From NCBI GenBank assembly GCA_024180945.1, contig JAKSGN010000036.1, forward strand, positions 2,418,001 through 2,482,000: a DNA stretch of 64,000 bases, given 5' to 3'. The notes beneath the pieces were generated by a model. It saw nothing but the letters and a program-made list of their open reading frames with translations. It was not told the DNA's origin and made no database searches. Below, piece after piece: positions 33,794 to 44,245 of this stretch. A program made the position numbers and the translations under genes. The first letter of the stretch is position 1; each line of letters opens with the position of its first letter. This stretch comes from Macrophomina tecta (taxonomy: Eukaryota; Ascomycota; Dothideomycetes; Botryosphaeriales; Botryosphaeriaceae).

Positions 33794-35254
33794 CTACGCC
33801 GTGGATATAACACATCCCAGGGCTCTGGACAAATCTTCTATGAGATCATCCACATCCTCCGTGCCAACCGACAGACGCAAGAAATCCTCCGTAATGCCGG
33901 CCTTGATGCGGTCTTGTTCTGACAGGATAACGTGAGTCGAGGACCACGGATGTGTGACCATCGTCTTGCAGTCGCCCACGTTGGTCATGTTCGACACAAG
34001 CCGCAGGTTGTCCAGAAAGGTGCAGCTGCCTTCAACTCCGCCCTTGACCCCGAAGCTCATGACGCCGCCAAAGCCGCCGGTCAGGTACTTCCTCGCCAGC
34101 ACGTGGCTCTCGGCGCTCTCCAGGCCCGGATAGTTGACCCACGCCACGCCCGCATGCGCCTCGAGAAAGCGTGCCACAGCCAGCGAGTTGCTCGCGATGC
34201 GCTCGCACCGCAGGCTCAGCGTCTCCAGGCCGAGCAGCAGCTCGTGTGCCGCGAACGGGCTCAGCACGCCGCCCACCTCCATGACGATGGTGACGCGCAG
34301 CAGCATCGCGAACGCGAACCGCCCGAACTGCTTCCAGTATGAGAAGTCCATCTGGCTGCCTACGGCGCTCACTTGCGGGTACCGCGCCGCCGCCGCGCCC
34401 CAGTCGAAGCGTCCGCCGTCGATGATGGCGCCGCCCACTGACGTGCCGTGCCCACCGATCCACTTGGTCGCTGAGTGCACGACGATGTCCGCGCCATGGT
34501 CGAGCGCGCGGCAGAACGCTCCGCATGCCCCGAAAGTGTTGTCCACCTACGAAAGCATCCCCCTCCCATGTCAGCCAAGGAGAATGAGAAGATGAAGAAC
34601 GTCGGGAAACTCACCACCACAACCACGCCCTGCGCGTGCGCGACGCGCGCCAGCCCCTCGAAGTCGGGCACGTTGCACGTCGGGTTGCCGATCGTCTCGA
34701 AGAAGACCATCTTGGTGCGCGCGTCGATGAGGCCCGCGACCGTGGCGGCATCGAAGGGCGCTGCCCACCGCACCTCGATGCCCAGCCGCGGCAGGAGCTC
34801 GTTGAGCAGGCTGTACGACCCGCCGTAGAGGTGGATCGAGGCGACGATGTTGTCACCCGCCCGCGCCAGCGCGAGGATGGTCTGGAAGACGGCCGCTTGG
34901 CCGGACGCGCACGCCACGGCTGCCGAACCGCCTTCTAGTGCTGCGACACGCTTCTCGAACACTTCAACCGTGGGCTGCGGAGACTGTCAGTGTTTGGCGC
35001 TGGAAAGTGGTTTGTGGTTGGGCTGGGCTCGCGTTTGAGATCCTGCTGTAGACGTATCCTTCCGTCTCGTTGCCGCACACTTCCTTTGCATGCTTGCTAT
35101 TTTCGAAGACAAAGGACGCTGTTGCATATATGGGCACCGCGCGGGCCTTGGTTTGCGAATCTGGGCTTTGCCCCGCGTGCACTTGGAGAGTGTTGAATCG
35201 TCGGCCGGCATTTTCGCCTTCGGCTTGGCGGTAGGGTTTCAGTGCGTCTGTCAT
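33794..35254 (-). CDS. O-acetylhomoserine sulfhydrylase-like PLP enzyme
   Basis: Three exons, 35254-35033, 34974-34615 and 34546-33794, 444 aa, the usual length of Met17-type enzymes. [20 protein letters not shown], then the PLP lysine Lys222 in [11 protein letters not shown], and [17 protein letters not shown] are hallmarks of the Cys/Met PLP family. Intron 1 starts with GC (AAC|GCGAGC) and ends in CCGCAG; no GT alternative restores the frame, so it is a GC-AG intron. The usual reaction replaces the acetyl of O-acetylhomoserine with sulfide. In this cluster it may be a primary-metabolism gene caught at the edge, or may make or cleave a C-S bond on the product or in its detoxification. Divergent from the ABC transporter. 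Confidence 0.88.
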
Positions 35255-35381
35255 CTTTGGCTCGTCGTTGCTATCTCTGCTATCTATCATCCTCTTTTGC
35301 CGGTCCACCGTATTTATCACAGCTAGTCGGAGTTGCGACGTGTTCCAAGTTCGACTTAGTCATCTGATCGGGAGGGCCACC

Positions 35382-35395
35382 TCGGGCGTCGCCGA
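35382..35395. promoter_or_regulatory. TCGG-N6-CCGA inverted repeat
   Basis: Same arms and spacing as the site at 33437, with a different spacer. Candidate Zn2Cys6 site. Confidence 0.35.
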
Positions 35396-35610
35396 GCGCA
35401 GGCCGCCCAAAGTTTGCTGCTGGTTAAGCATGTTTTGTAGTGTGCATTGCGTTTCTCCAACTTACCAGGTCTACACTGTCACCAGTGTCTCGATTGACAT
35501 GCAAAGTATGTAAGGCATCAATATTCCATAATTCCATGCTCTTGTAGGCGAATAGTCGTCGTGATCCAGAAAAATATGTCAAGAGATATCAGGTCTTTGG
35601 GCGGGCAGGT

Positions 35611-35625
35611 TCGGCACTTTTCCGA
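35611..35625. promoter_or_regulatory. TCGG-N7-CCGA inverted repeat
   Basis: Same arms with spacer 7, 84 bp before the ABC transporter ATG. Confidence 0.3.
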
Positions 35626-35659
35626 GTTAGGGCGATACCGAAAGAAAGGGGTAATGCTC

Positions 35660-35666
35660 TATAAAA
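35660..35666 (+). promoter_or_regulatory. TATA box of the ABC transporter gene
   Basis: TATAAAA, 43 bp upstream of the ATG at 35709. Confidence 0.45.
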
Positions 35667-35708
35667 TCAGAAGCTAGTGATAACAATTGAGCAGCGTTGT
35701 ACGAAAAA

Positions 35709-38700
35709 ATGAGTCAGGAAGCGAGCCACGCTGACGAAAAGACGGGCAAGCATGGCCAGAAGAAAGATGGAGGGCTCTGGGAGCTCGCAATAAGCACAAC
35801 GACCCTCGCCGATGTGGCCCTTCTCGTCTTCGGGACCGTGGCTGCCATTATATCCGGCGCGCTCAATCCCATCATGACCGTACGTCTCAAACTGATGACC
35901 AAATCATCCACTGACTTTGAAATAACAGGTTGTTTACGGCAGCCTTGCGGGCACGTTTCGAGACTTCATCCGGGGCACCTCGTCAGCGGACACTCTGAGA
36001 GACAAGGTGAGCGAGCTGGCGCTGTACTTCGTCTTCCTCGCCGTTGCGCAGTTCGTCTCCAGCTACATCGCCACCGTCATTTTCCCCTGCGCAGGCGAGC
36101 GCATCGTGCAGCGGCTACGGGAGCAATATCTGCGCGCTGTTCTGCGTCAGGAAATGGCCTTCTTCGACGTGCTGGGTGCAGGGGAGCTGACTACCCGCAT
36201 CACTTCCGACGCCACCCTTGTCCAGGAGGCTCTGTCGGGCAAGGCCTCGCTGTTCCTTTCGGCCGCCTCCATGTTCGTCACCGCCATCATCGTCAGCTTC
36301 GTACGCAATTGGAAGCTCGCTCTGATCATGTGCTCAGTCGTTGTAGCCATCGTGGGCATCATGAGTGTGGGTTCCGCCATGGTCACCAGGTTCGCTCTGG
36401 CGCAGATCGGAGCGTATGGCGAAGCAGCCAGCCTCGCACAGGAGGCTCTGAGCTCAGTCAAGCAGGTCAAAGCGCTGGGCATTCAACAAAGGCTTTCTTC
36501 GCGCTACGAGAGCCATCTCGGAGTCGTCCGGTCCTTGGGACTGCGGGTTCGGATCGCCGCTGCGCTCATGATCGGTGCTATGATGGGCGCTATACATCTC
36601 AGTTACGGCTTGGCTCTCTGGCAAGGGGTAGCGCTGACAGCCAGGAACGAGGCCAATCTCTCCCAGATAGTCACTATCCTACTCGCTGTCGTCATGGGCG
36701 CCTTCGCGCTTGGTAACGTTGCTCCTCATGCTCAGGCCTTTGCCACAGGCGTCGCTGCGGCGCGGAAATTGCAGGACACCATCTCGCGTACTAACCCATT
36801 TGACCCATTGTCTAGCGAGGGACTGAAGCCGTTGAAGGCGAAAGGACATCTGCAATTCCGCGATGTGCGGCTGTGCTACCCCTCGCGGCCGACAGCGCCT
36901 GCTTTGGACGGGTTGTCATTTGAAGTCCCTGCGGGCAGTACCGTCGCTCTTGTGGGCCCATCAGGATCTGGAAAGAGCAGCGTGGTGTCGCTGTTGGAGC
37001 GCTTCTACGAGCCGACGGGTGGCCAGGTCCGTGAGTTACTCCTCTCGCCAGACCACAGTGAATCGACAGCTGACCAAATTAAGTGCTTGACGGAAACGAC
37101 ATCAGCGCGCTCAATTTGCGCTGGCTGCGATCAAATGTGCGCTTGGTGAGCCAAGAGCCCACCCTCTTCGATGCTACAGTCTTCGAAAACATCCGCCTCG
37201 GGCTCGCGGGCACCCCGCACGAAAATGCCTCCGCCGACGAGGTGGGCAAGCTCGTCCACGCCGCGGCGCGCAAGGCGCGAGCCTACGACTTCATCTCGGC
37301 ACTGCCGAACGGCTTCGATGCTATGGTAGGCGAGGGCGGCTCACTGCTGTCTGGTGGCCAGAGACAGCGCATCGCCATTGCACGTGCCATTGTCAGCGAC
37401 CCGCCCATACTGATCCTGGATGAGGCAACTGCTGCTCTGGACTCACAGACGGAACGTGGCGTGCAGGACGCCCTTGATGCCGCTGCGGGAGGGAGGACGT
37501 CCATCGTGGTTGCGCACAGGTAGGTAACTGTTGTGGCTGGGATTCCGACACTTGCTGGATGTGTACACATACTTACACTCGAACAGGCTTTCTACCGTAG
37601 TGGGCGCCGACCGTATCGTCGTTGTAGCGAAAGGCCGCGTCGTCGAACAAGGTACACACGCAGAGCTCATGGAACAGGGTGGCATGTATCACGATTTAGT
37701 CAGCGAGCAACAGCGCGCCAGTGCGAACAGAGAGGAGCCCATCGCGCGTGACGACGCCCAAGACAACGGGCTAAACGAAAAGAAAGAAGCTTCAACTACC
37801 ACAACTGTAGATCGATGGGACAGCTCTGATGCCAGCAGCACCAAGACGGAGAGACCACTGACAACGAAGCGCATCATGGCCCTCATTACGTCTCTCAGCA
37901 CGCCAGAGTGGCGACTCGCCTTGCTGGGCCTCTTCTGCTCCGTGATCGCCGGCCTCACGGCTCCCGTGTACGTGCAGCTGCTCACACGCGCAGATTTCCT
38001 CGTTGTTCTTTCTTCCGCCCTCGCTCCGTCCCTCCATCTCTCTTTCTCGGATGAGCCATGTTGACCTCCCACAACACACACAGTCAAGCCGTCTTCTTCG
38101 CCCAATCAATCTCAGAGCTCTCCCTTCAGCACTCTTCGCCTGCCTCGCTCATTTCGCGCATGAACCTCTGGTGCCTCATGTACCTCATGCTCGGCATCGT
38201 TGCGCTCTGCGCGTGGCTGTGCCAGGGCGCCTGCTTCGCCGTCTGCACCGAGCGGCTGGTGTGGCGGGCGCGGTCGCGAGCCTTCCGCGCCATGCTGGAC
38301 CAGTCGGTGGCCTTCTTCGACCGGCCCGAGAACGCGTCCGGGTCGCTGGTGGCGTTCCTGGCGGATGGCGCCACAGAGCTGGCTATGCTGGGTGGCGCAA
38401 CGCTGGGCACGCTCCTGACAGCGACGGTAACATTGTTGGGTGGCGTGGTGCTGGCTTTGGCGGTGGTGAGTCGTTGCTCTCTTTCTTGTCTTTTCTTTTC
38501 CTTTCTTTCCTTTCCTTTCTCTGCTGGGTTACAAGTCTCGGTCACTTAGCTCTTTTCTCGGCTTCCGAGATTCATTGAACATTTGTCGGATGCCGGGAGG
38601 TTAAGACACTGTTGTATCGAGCATACGGAGTTGAAGTGTTCATCCGCATGCAGGTGTGATCAAACTATCTGCACCCTCGAATTTGGACGGAGAATAAGGT

Positions 38701-40354
38701 CAAGAGGAGTGGCTGAGGAATTTTCCGGGGCTACGTCCACTTCAAGATCTCCCAAGGCTGACATCACACGACAGGGCTGGAAATTGGCGCTGGTGTGCAT
38801 CGCCACCATCCCCTTCGTCCTCGGATGCGGCTGGCTGCGCCTCAAGTGCCTCTCGCTGCTGGAGACGCGCTCGCGCGCCGCCTACAGCGCCTCCGCGCAG
38901 TACGCCTGCGAAGCCGCGTCCGCAATCCGCACCGTGGCGTCGCTGACGCTGGAGCAGCACGTGTGGCAGCGCTACCACGCCAGCCTCTCCGCGCAGCGCC
39001 GCCGCTCCCTGCGCTCGACGCTGCGCTCCGCCGCGCTGTACGCGCTCTCGCAGTCCGTTATCTTCCTGTGCGCCGGCCTGGCCTTCTGGTACGGCGGCCG
39101 CCTGCTGGCGTCGCCGCGCGACGCCTACTCCGTGCTGCAGTTCTTCGTGTGCTTCGCCGCCGTCGTCGCGGGCGCGCAGTCTGCCGGCGCGATCCTGTCC
39201 TACGCGCCCGACATCGGCAAGGCGGCGGCCGCGGCGCGGCGGCTGGCTGCCCTGTTGGACGCTGCTCCAGGGGCTGAGGAGTCTGCGCAGCACTGCTCTC
39301 CCTCCGGCGCTGTCGCAATCGACGGAGCTGTAGAGCTTCGCGACGTGTACTTTACGTATCCGGGCCGGCGCGAGCCCGTGCTGCGCGGCGTCAACATGAG
39401 CGTGCGGCCGGGCCAGTTCGTCGCGCTGGTGGGTGCGAGCGGCAGCGGCAAGAGCACCGTGGTCGGCCTGCTCGAGCGCTTCTTCGAGCCGTCTGGCGGC
39501 GCGGTGCTGGTCGACGGCCGGCCTGTGGCCGAGCTGGATGTGCATCAATACCGGCGCGCTCTCGCGCTGGTGGGCCAGGATTTGGTGCTGTACAGCGGCA
39601 CGATCAGGGACAATATCAGCCTGGCCAGTGTGGAGCAAGGCAGCGACGTGTCGCAGGAAGATATTGACGAGGCTTGCAAGAAGGCGTGTATTTATGAGTT
39701 CATCTGCTCTTTACCGTAAGTTGGCTCCCTTTCGTTTCGCGGACGCGGGACTTTTTTTTCTTTCTCGGGTTCAGCTACGGGCCAAGAACAAGGAGGATCT
39801 CAGCTCCATCACTTCAGCCCAAACCCTTCCACAACGATATGCGCTCGGCCAAAGCCCGAACATCCCCTTACCTTCTTCACCCCCGATCAGCTCGAAATCA
39901 CTAACGCATCCCTGCGCCAGCGACGGCTTCGACACCTTCGTAGGCAACCGCGGCTGCATGCTGTCCGGCGGGCAAAAGCAGCGCATTGCCATCGCACGGG
40001 CGCTACTTCGCGACCCGCGCGTCCTCTTGCTCGATGAGGCCACTTCTGCGCTCGATGCTCAGAGCGAGCAAGTCGTGCAGGCAGCGCTGGACAGCGCGGC
40101 CAAGGGGCGCACGACCATTGCCGTGGCGCACAGGCTGAGCTCGGTACGGAATGCCGAGCGCATCTATGGTGAGTCTTTCGCCCCTTTTTCCCCCTCTTTT
40201 TTCGATCGTCCCTGAGTGGCCGATTGCTGAATTTTTCTGTTGTTGTGTGATAGTCTTCGATCAAGGGCGCGTCGTGGAGAATGGAGCGCACGACGAGCTG
40301 ATGGCGCAGCGGGGCGCTTACTACGAGCTCGCAAGGTTGCAGGGGTTGGAGTGA
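35709..40354 (+). CDS. Full-length ABCB (MDR-type) exporter
   Basis: Eight exons: 35709-35879, 35929-37030, 37084-37519, 37587-37967, 38084-38465, 38775-39715, 39921-40168 and 40254-40354, 1253 aa. Layout is TMD-NBD-TMD-NBD. NBD1 has Walker [10 protein letters not shown] (about 401), LSGGQ (about 513) and Walker B ILILDEA. NBD2 has GASGSGKST (about 1043), LSGGQ (about 1151) and VLLLDEA. Both D-loops (ALD) and H-loops (VAHR) are present, so both sites look competent. The second membrane half is encoded in exons 5-6 around a long 309-nt intron. It should pump a hydrophobic compound out across the plasma membrane and is the obvious exporter or self-resistance gene of the cluster. Divergent from the sulfhydrylase-like gene. 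Confidence 0.92.
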
Positions 40355-42839
40355 GGAGCTGATTCTCGTGATGTCCGGAGTACTTGGGCCCTTGAGCGTT
40401 GTGCAGGGGAAGACATTTCCTGGTTGGGCTGAAGCAGTCATGCAGATGCAGATGTTGGCTTTGCTGAGGTTGATTCAATAACGGCTTCAATGCACGTTCT
40501 TGGTCAGCATTGTCACGCCTAAGTTATGGTTGGATAGGCAGTCCATGCTGAAACAGGTAGCATGCGGTGAGCCAAAAAAAAAAAAAAAAAAAAAAAAAAC
40601 CACTCAAACTCGCCGTCAGCGCGTGTGGCATGAATAGTTCAAGGTAGTGGTAAGCTTGCGCAACTTGAAGGTCATATCGATGTGTAAAAAACCCGATGCC
40701 GGGCAACGACCACGGACGTTGTTGTGACGTATGCATACCATGCTTCGGGGATGCGGGCACTGGCCTTGTTCTGAAGCCGGAGAAGCGACGATTATTACCA
40801 CCTACCCTGCTGCGCAGTTGAGTTAGGCGAGTAATCTCGGTGACGACACCGTTTAAACTAACCAGGCATGTGATAGAAATAAATCTGATGACGAATCGAT
40901 GACGATATTCCAAGCTTGACGAGAGAAGAGCTAGACCTACGGACGCGTCGTCAAGAGAGCGTTCTAAATTTAAGCAGAAATGTTGATTTCAGAATGGTCG
41001 CGCCATGGAAGGCAGAAGAAGCGGCCAATTCAGGAGTCCGCCATGTCTGCTGCAGAATGTCGCGTGATGCCAAAGAGTGTGGTGGTCAGGCGAGGGTGAC
41101 TTCGGGCCATGGCGCTGTGTGGGAAATTCCGAGGGACTGGTATCTGGCAGCCAAGCTTCCCGATCACCAAAGGGATTAGAAATAAGCTGAGGGCGTCGTG
41201 CCACGGATTCCGCAGATCACCGCTTTCACCGAAGCCATCTAGGCGGATAAGGCTGATGGCTGGGTGTGGCGCGGTGACGGTCCGCCGCTGTGGCCGTGGG
41301 CGGTGCGCAGGAAGCATAGTGACATCAGTGGATAGCCACAGAAGCTTAATACTTAAGGTTATTTGATTTAGGAGGGCTGATTGGCGGGCGCTGGCCTGTG
41401 TAAATGTCAAGTGGTAGGGAACTGTTGGTGGCTTGAAGGAAGACCAGGCAGGAGCTGAAAGCCATTCCGCCGTGTTAGGCCGGAGTGTGGCTGAGGCGGA
41501 CAACCCGAAGTCCGGCGCACCAGGCTGCTGACAGTCTGAGGTGAGGCGGGTCTCGCGGGTCTCGCGGGTGGAAGTGGTTCCTGGGACGGGAGACAGGAAC
41601 AACGGCTGTGCGTGAAGTCGGAGCCAGGGTGTTGGTGGGCTGTCAGCACTGCCCTAGTGCGGTGTCGGCCGGACCGATTGTGCGATGTCCAACATGCGCA
41701 CAGGGAGAAGGAGCGCGGTTGATGAGCCTTGAAGAGGTACGATGAGAGGTGACAGTGTTGTGGAGAGGAGAGCAAGCAGAGGTGGAGCGGGAGGAGCCTG
41801 AGTGTTGGTGGATGGGCTTGGCGGGTCCAGGCGGAGATTTTGGAGTCGCCGGGTCTCATTGGCGTGGGCAGTGCAGGGCCTTTGGTCAGCGCCGCTGCTT
41901 ACCCTTGCCGCGTGTCCGCTAAGCCTCCCGCCGTCTCTCCCTCCATCCACCCCGCTTCTATCTCCTCCTCTCCGTGTGATGTCCAACTCTGCTGCTGCGC
42001 GCTCCCGCCCTTCTCAAAATGCTCCTCTGGCCTCCGCGCCATGTTCCGTTCCTGCCAGCCATCTTCGGAGCCCCGCTTCTTCCGCTTCTGTCCACGTTCA
42101 CCGACCAACTGCCTGTTCTTAATTTGGCTCCTTGCTGACACCATTACCACTAGCTATCCGCTCGCTTCGCGACTGTTCCTAGCCAATGGCTGTGCGCCCC
42201 GCAGCTGTGGCCTGGATCTCCCCCAGGTGTCACCCAGAGCACTGGCCACCGGCGTGACGCCATGGAGGTGGCTACTGTACACCCTCGCTCTGAGCTTTGT
42301 TGTGGGTAGAGCTTGCTAGAGGCTTCTATACGCTAATACGTTGCTGACTCCTGCACCTCGCCCGTGGCTGCTACGCCAAGTTCACGGACATCCCGCTGCC
42401 GCACAGCTTTCCTCTGCTAAGGACTTGGACTCCTTCTAATCTCTCACGCCCACATCATCATGTTTCTCCACACACGTCTTCCCATCAACTTTTCGTTTCT
42501 TCTTTTCAGCTGCATGCTCACGTCGCTGATGAGCGCTCGGACTCCAACCCATTCAAAGAGCCTCAACTTGAGGTGACGCCCCGCCCTGAAAAGGAAAGTG
42601 TGATCCGTGCTGCACCAACATCACGCCGTGACTTCGTACACTCCAGGACGACTGCCCGGGGACTGCACTGCATCCATGGGTATTTATCTCTCAAGCTGCC
42701 CAAGTACCCGAGTTACTTTCCCAGGACAAGAAGCCGGCTACTCATAACCAGATTGCCTCCTTGGATGCCTTTATCGCCTGTCCCTACTGAGTTTCAAAGA
42801 CCGCCACCACGAAATTACATTTTTCCAGACTTTAGCACC
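40355..42839. other. Long gene-poor stretch
   Basis: 2.5 kb with no supported gene. It has a 26-bp poly-A run, then GC-rich sequence with short open frames on both strands (the longest about 190 codons, 41030-41602, minus) that show no motif. The part from about 41950 onward is C/T-rich on the plus strand and may be a 5' region of the small gene at 42840. It is a plausible right boundary of the cluster. Confidence 0.4.
40574..40599 (+). repeat. Poly-A run of 26
   Basis: Uninterrupted A26 about 220 bp after the ABC transporter stop. No target-site duplication or element is seen beside it, so a retroposon tail is not supported. Confidence 0.9.
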
Positions 42840-43547
42840 ATGCCCGAGGGCTCCATCAGTGAAGTTTGTTCTATCATCCAACGCATGGGCCAAATCTGAA
42901 CAAGTTCACAGAATGAGAAGAGGCAGCTGGTCAATGCCCTTCAAACGCATCGGATCAACACCATTGCTGAGCTCCGGCGTGCCGAGAAAAACCTGGCAAC
43001 AATCGATTCAGCGGATATCTCGGAGCCCATGACCTCTGCTTGTCAGTCCAGCCAGTCCTCGCCCCTTCGGAGGAGGGGTAAACTAATGCAACATCCAGGG
43101 ACCTACTACGTCAACTACCACGGCCTTCTTACTGAGCTCCGGAGTCTCACGCGGAACTATCCCTTCAGGTGAGAGGGCGAGCTCGTTCGCTGCCTCGACG
43201 TGTTGCCGACTGACACCTCCCAGCTCAGACTGTGTTGAAGAAGCGAAGCAGCGTGTGTACTCTGATCCAAACAGCAACAGAAGCTGGAATCTTGCCTGGC
43301 TCGTACTTACCAAGATCCAATCCGAGTACGCACCCACCACGAAAATTGCCAAGCTTCATGCTAATTTCTAAATAGCCAGTTGATACCTTACTATGCCCGC
43401 TACCAAGCATCTCAGCCGGCTATGTGGGGAAACGAGAGTCCGTCCGCTGACGGCATCGCCCAACTCACTGGTGCGTTCGTCAACGAATGGAATTACGCCG
43501 TCTCGCAAATGCTGCGATACTGGGATCGAGCACCGGTATCTCACTGA
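42840..43547 (+). CDS. Orphan 184-aa protein, four exons
   Basis: Exons 42840-42863, 42912-43168, 43224-43325 and 43376-43547 join in frame with proper GT..AG ends and branch points (GACTGAC, GCTAAT), giving 184 aa from MPEGSISE to RAPVSH. The product is polar, with no signal peptide or membrane segment. The middle has a helical stretch (NEKRQLVNALQTHRINTIAEL) and a Ser-rich linker; the C-terminal half is rich in Trp and Tyr (SNRSWNLAWLVLTKIQ, NEWNYAVSQMLRYWD). I do not recognise a family. The short first exon is the weakest part. Function unknown. Confidence 0.55.
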
Positions 43548-44245
43548 GTCGCCGCAATTAGCCCGAGGCGCAATATCCGGCTTCGCGGAAAGCTACGTAC
43601 TTCGGCAGATTCATTGTGTCTTTCTCATGTGGTCCGTGGCTTTCAAAACCTTCCCCTTCATTTTGACCAATTCCCGAAGCTGCAGGCACCTGCTTCTCAC
43701 TGTATTCTCAAGACTCCTGACTCCGTTATTTCCATCACATCTCTCATGATTAGCCTTTCGCTTTAGCGCTATGTAGATGTTTCAAATCTCAGTCTGGGCG
43801 GTGTATTCGTTCAGCCGTCTGCCATGCGTTTGCGGAATCTCTCAGCGTTTTGATTCCACCCTTGCTCGATCTGCCTCAGCGCTCGTCCGTATTTCCACAT
43901 GCGCCCATGATCGTTCCTGCATTTGCCAAGCATCCACCTTATCTCCCTCGCAGATCGCTCGAGTTCCCCGCACCGTAACCCGTCAGCAGCGAAGCGAAGC
44001 GAACCTTATCCTATCTCGGCCGGCAGCAGCCGCTGCCGCGTGCAACCCACTTTGGCGACGACGCTGGCTGGGGGCTGCTGCATCTTCCCGTCCTTCCGCC
44101 GCCCGCCCAGCCTTCGAGACATGGCAGTCCATGATTAAAAAGGCATGCAGTATCCGCACGACGCACCCGCTTCACCGCTGCCTCCTTTCCACCTCCTCCG
44201 CCCCCAAACAATCGCTCGCGCAGCAGCGGCCCCCACCCTAGCACC
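43548..44245. other. Intergenic, promoter of the carboxylesterase
   Basis: 700 bp, pyrimidine-rich toward the right, fitting a fungal promoter and 5' leader. No gene is supported. Confidence 0.4.

Larger units (their letters stand above)
35255..35708. promoter_or_regulatory. Divergent promoter, sulfhydrylase-like / ABC transporter
   Basis: 454 bp shared by two divergent genes. It contains inverted CGG/CCG pairs at 35382-35395 (spacer 6) and 35611-35625 (spacer 7), and a TATA box (TATAAAA) at 35660-35666, 43 bp before the ABC start. Confidence 0.5.

Noticed and set aside
38742..39638. 298-codon minus-strand frame opposite the ABC transporter
   Set aside because: Lies fully over the second membrane and ATP-binding half of the transporter and shows no motif.
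151..40354. Naming the cluster as the PR-toxin cluster
   Set aside because: Core enzymes resemble it, but several genes differ and no sequence comparison could be run.
40574..40599. Poly-A run as the tail of a retroposon
   Set aside because: No element body or target duplication beside it.
43078..43098. A 21-nt intron in the orphan gene
   Set aside because: Too short, and the frame reads straight through it without a stop.
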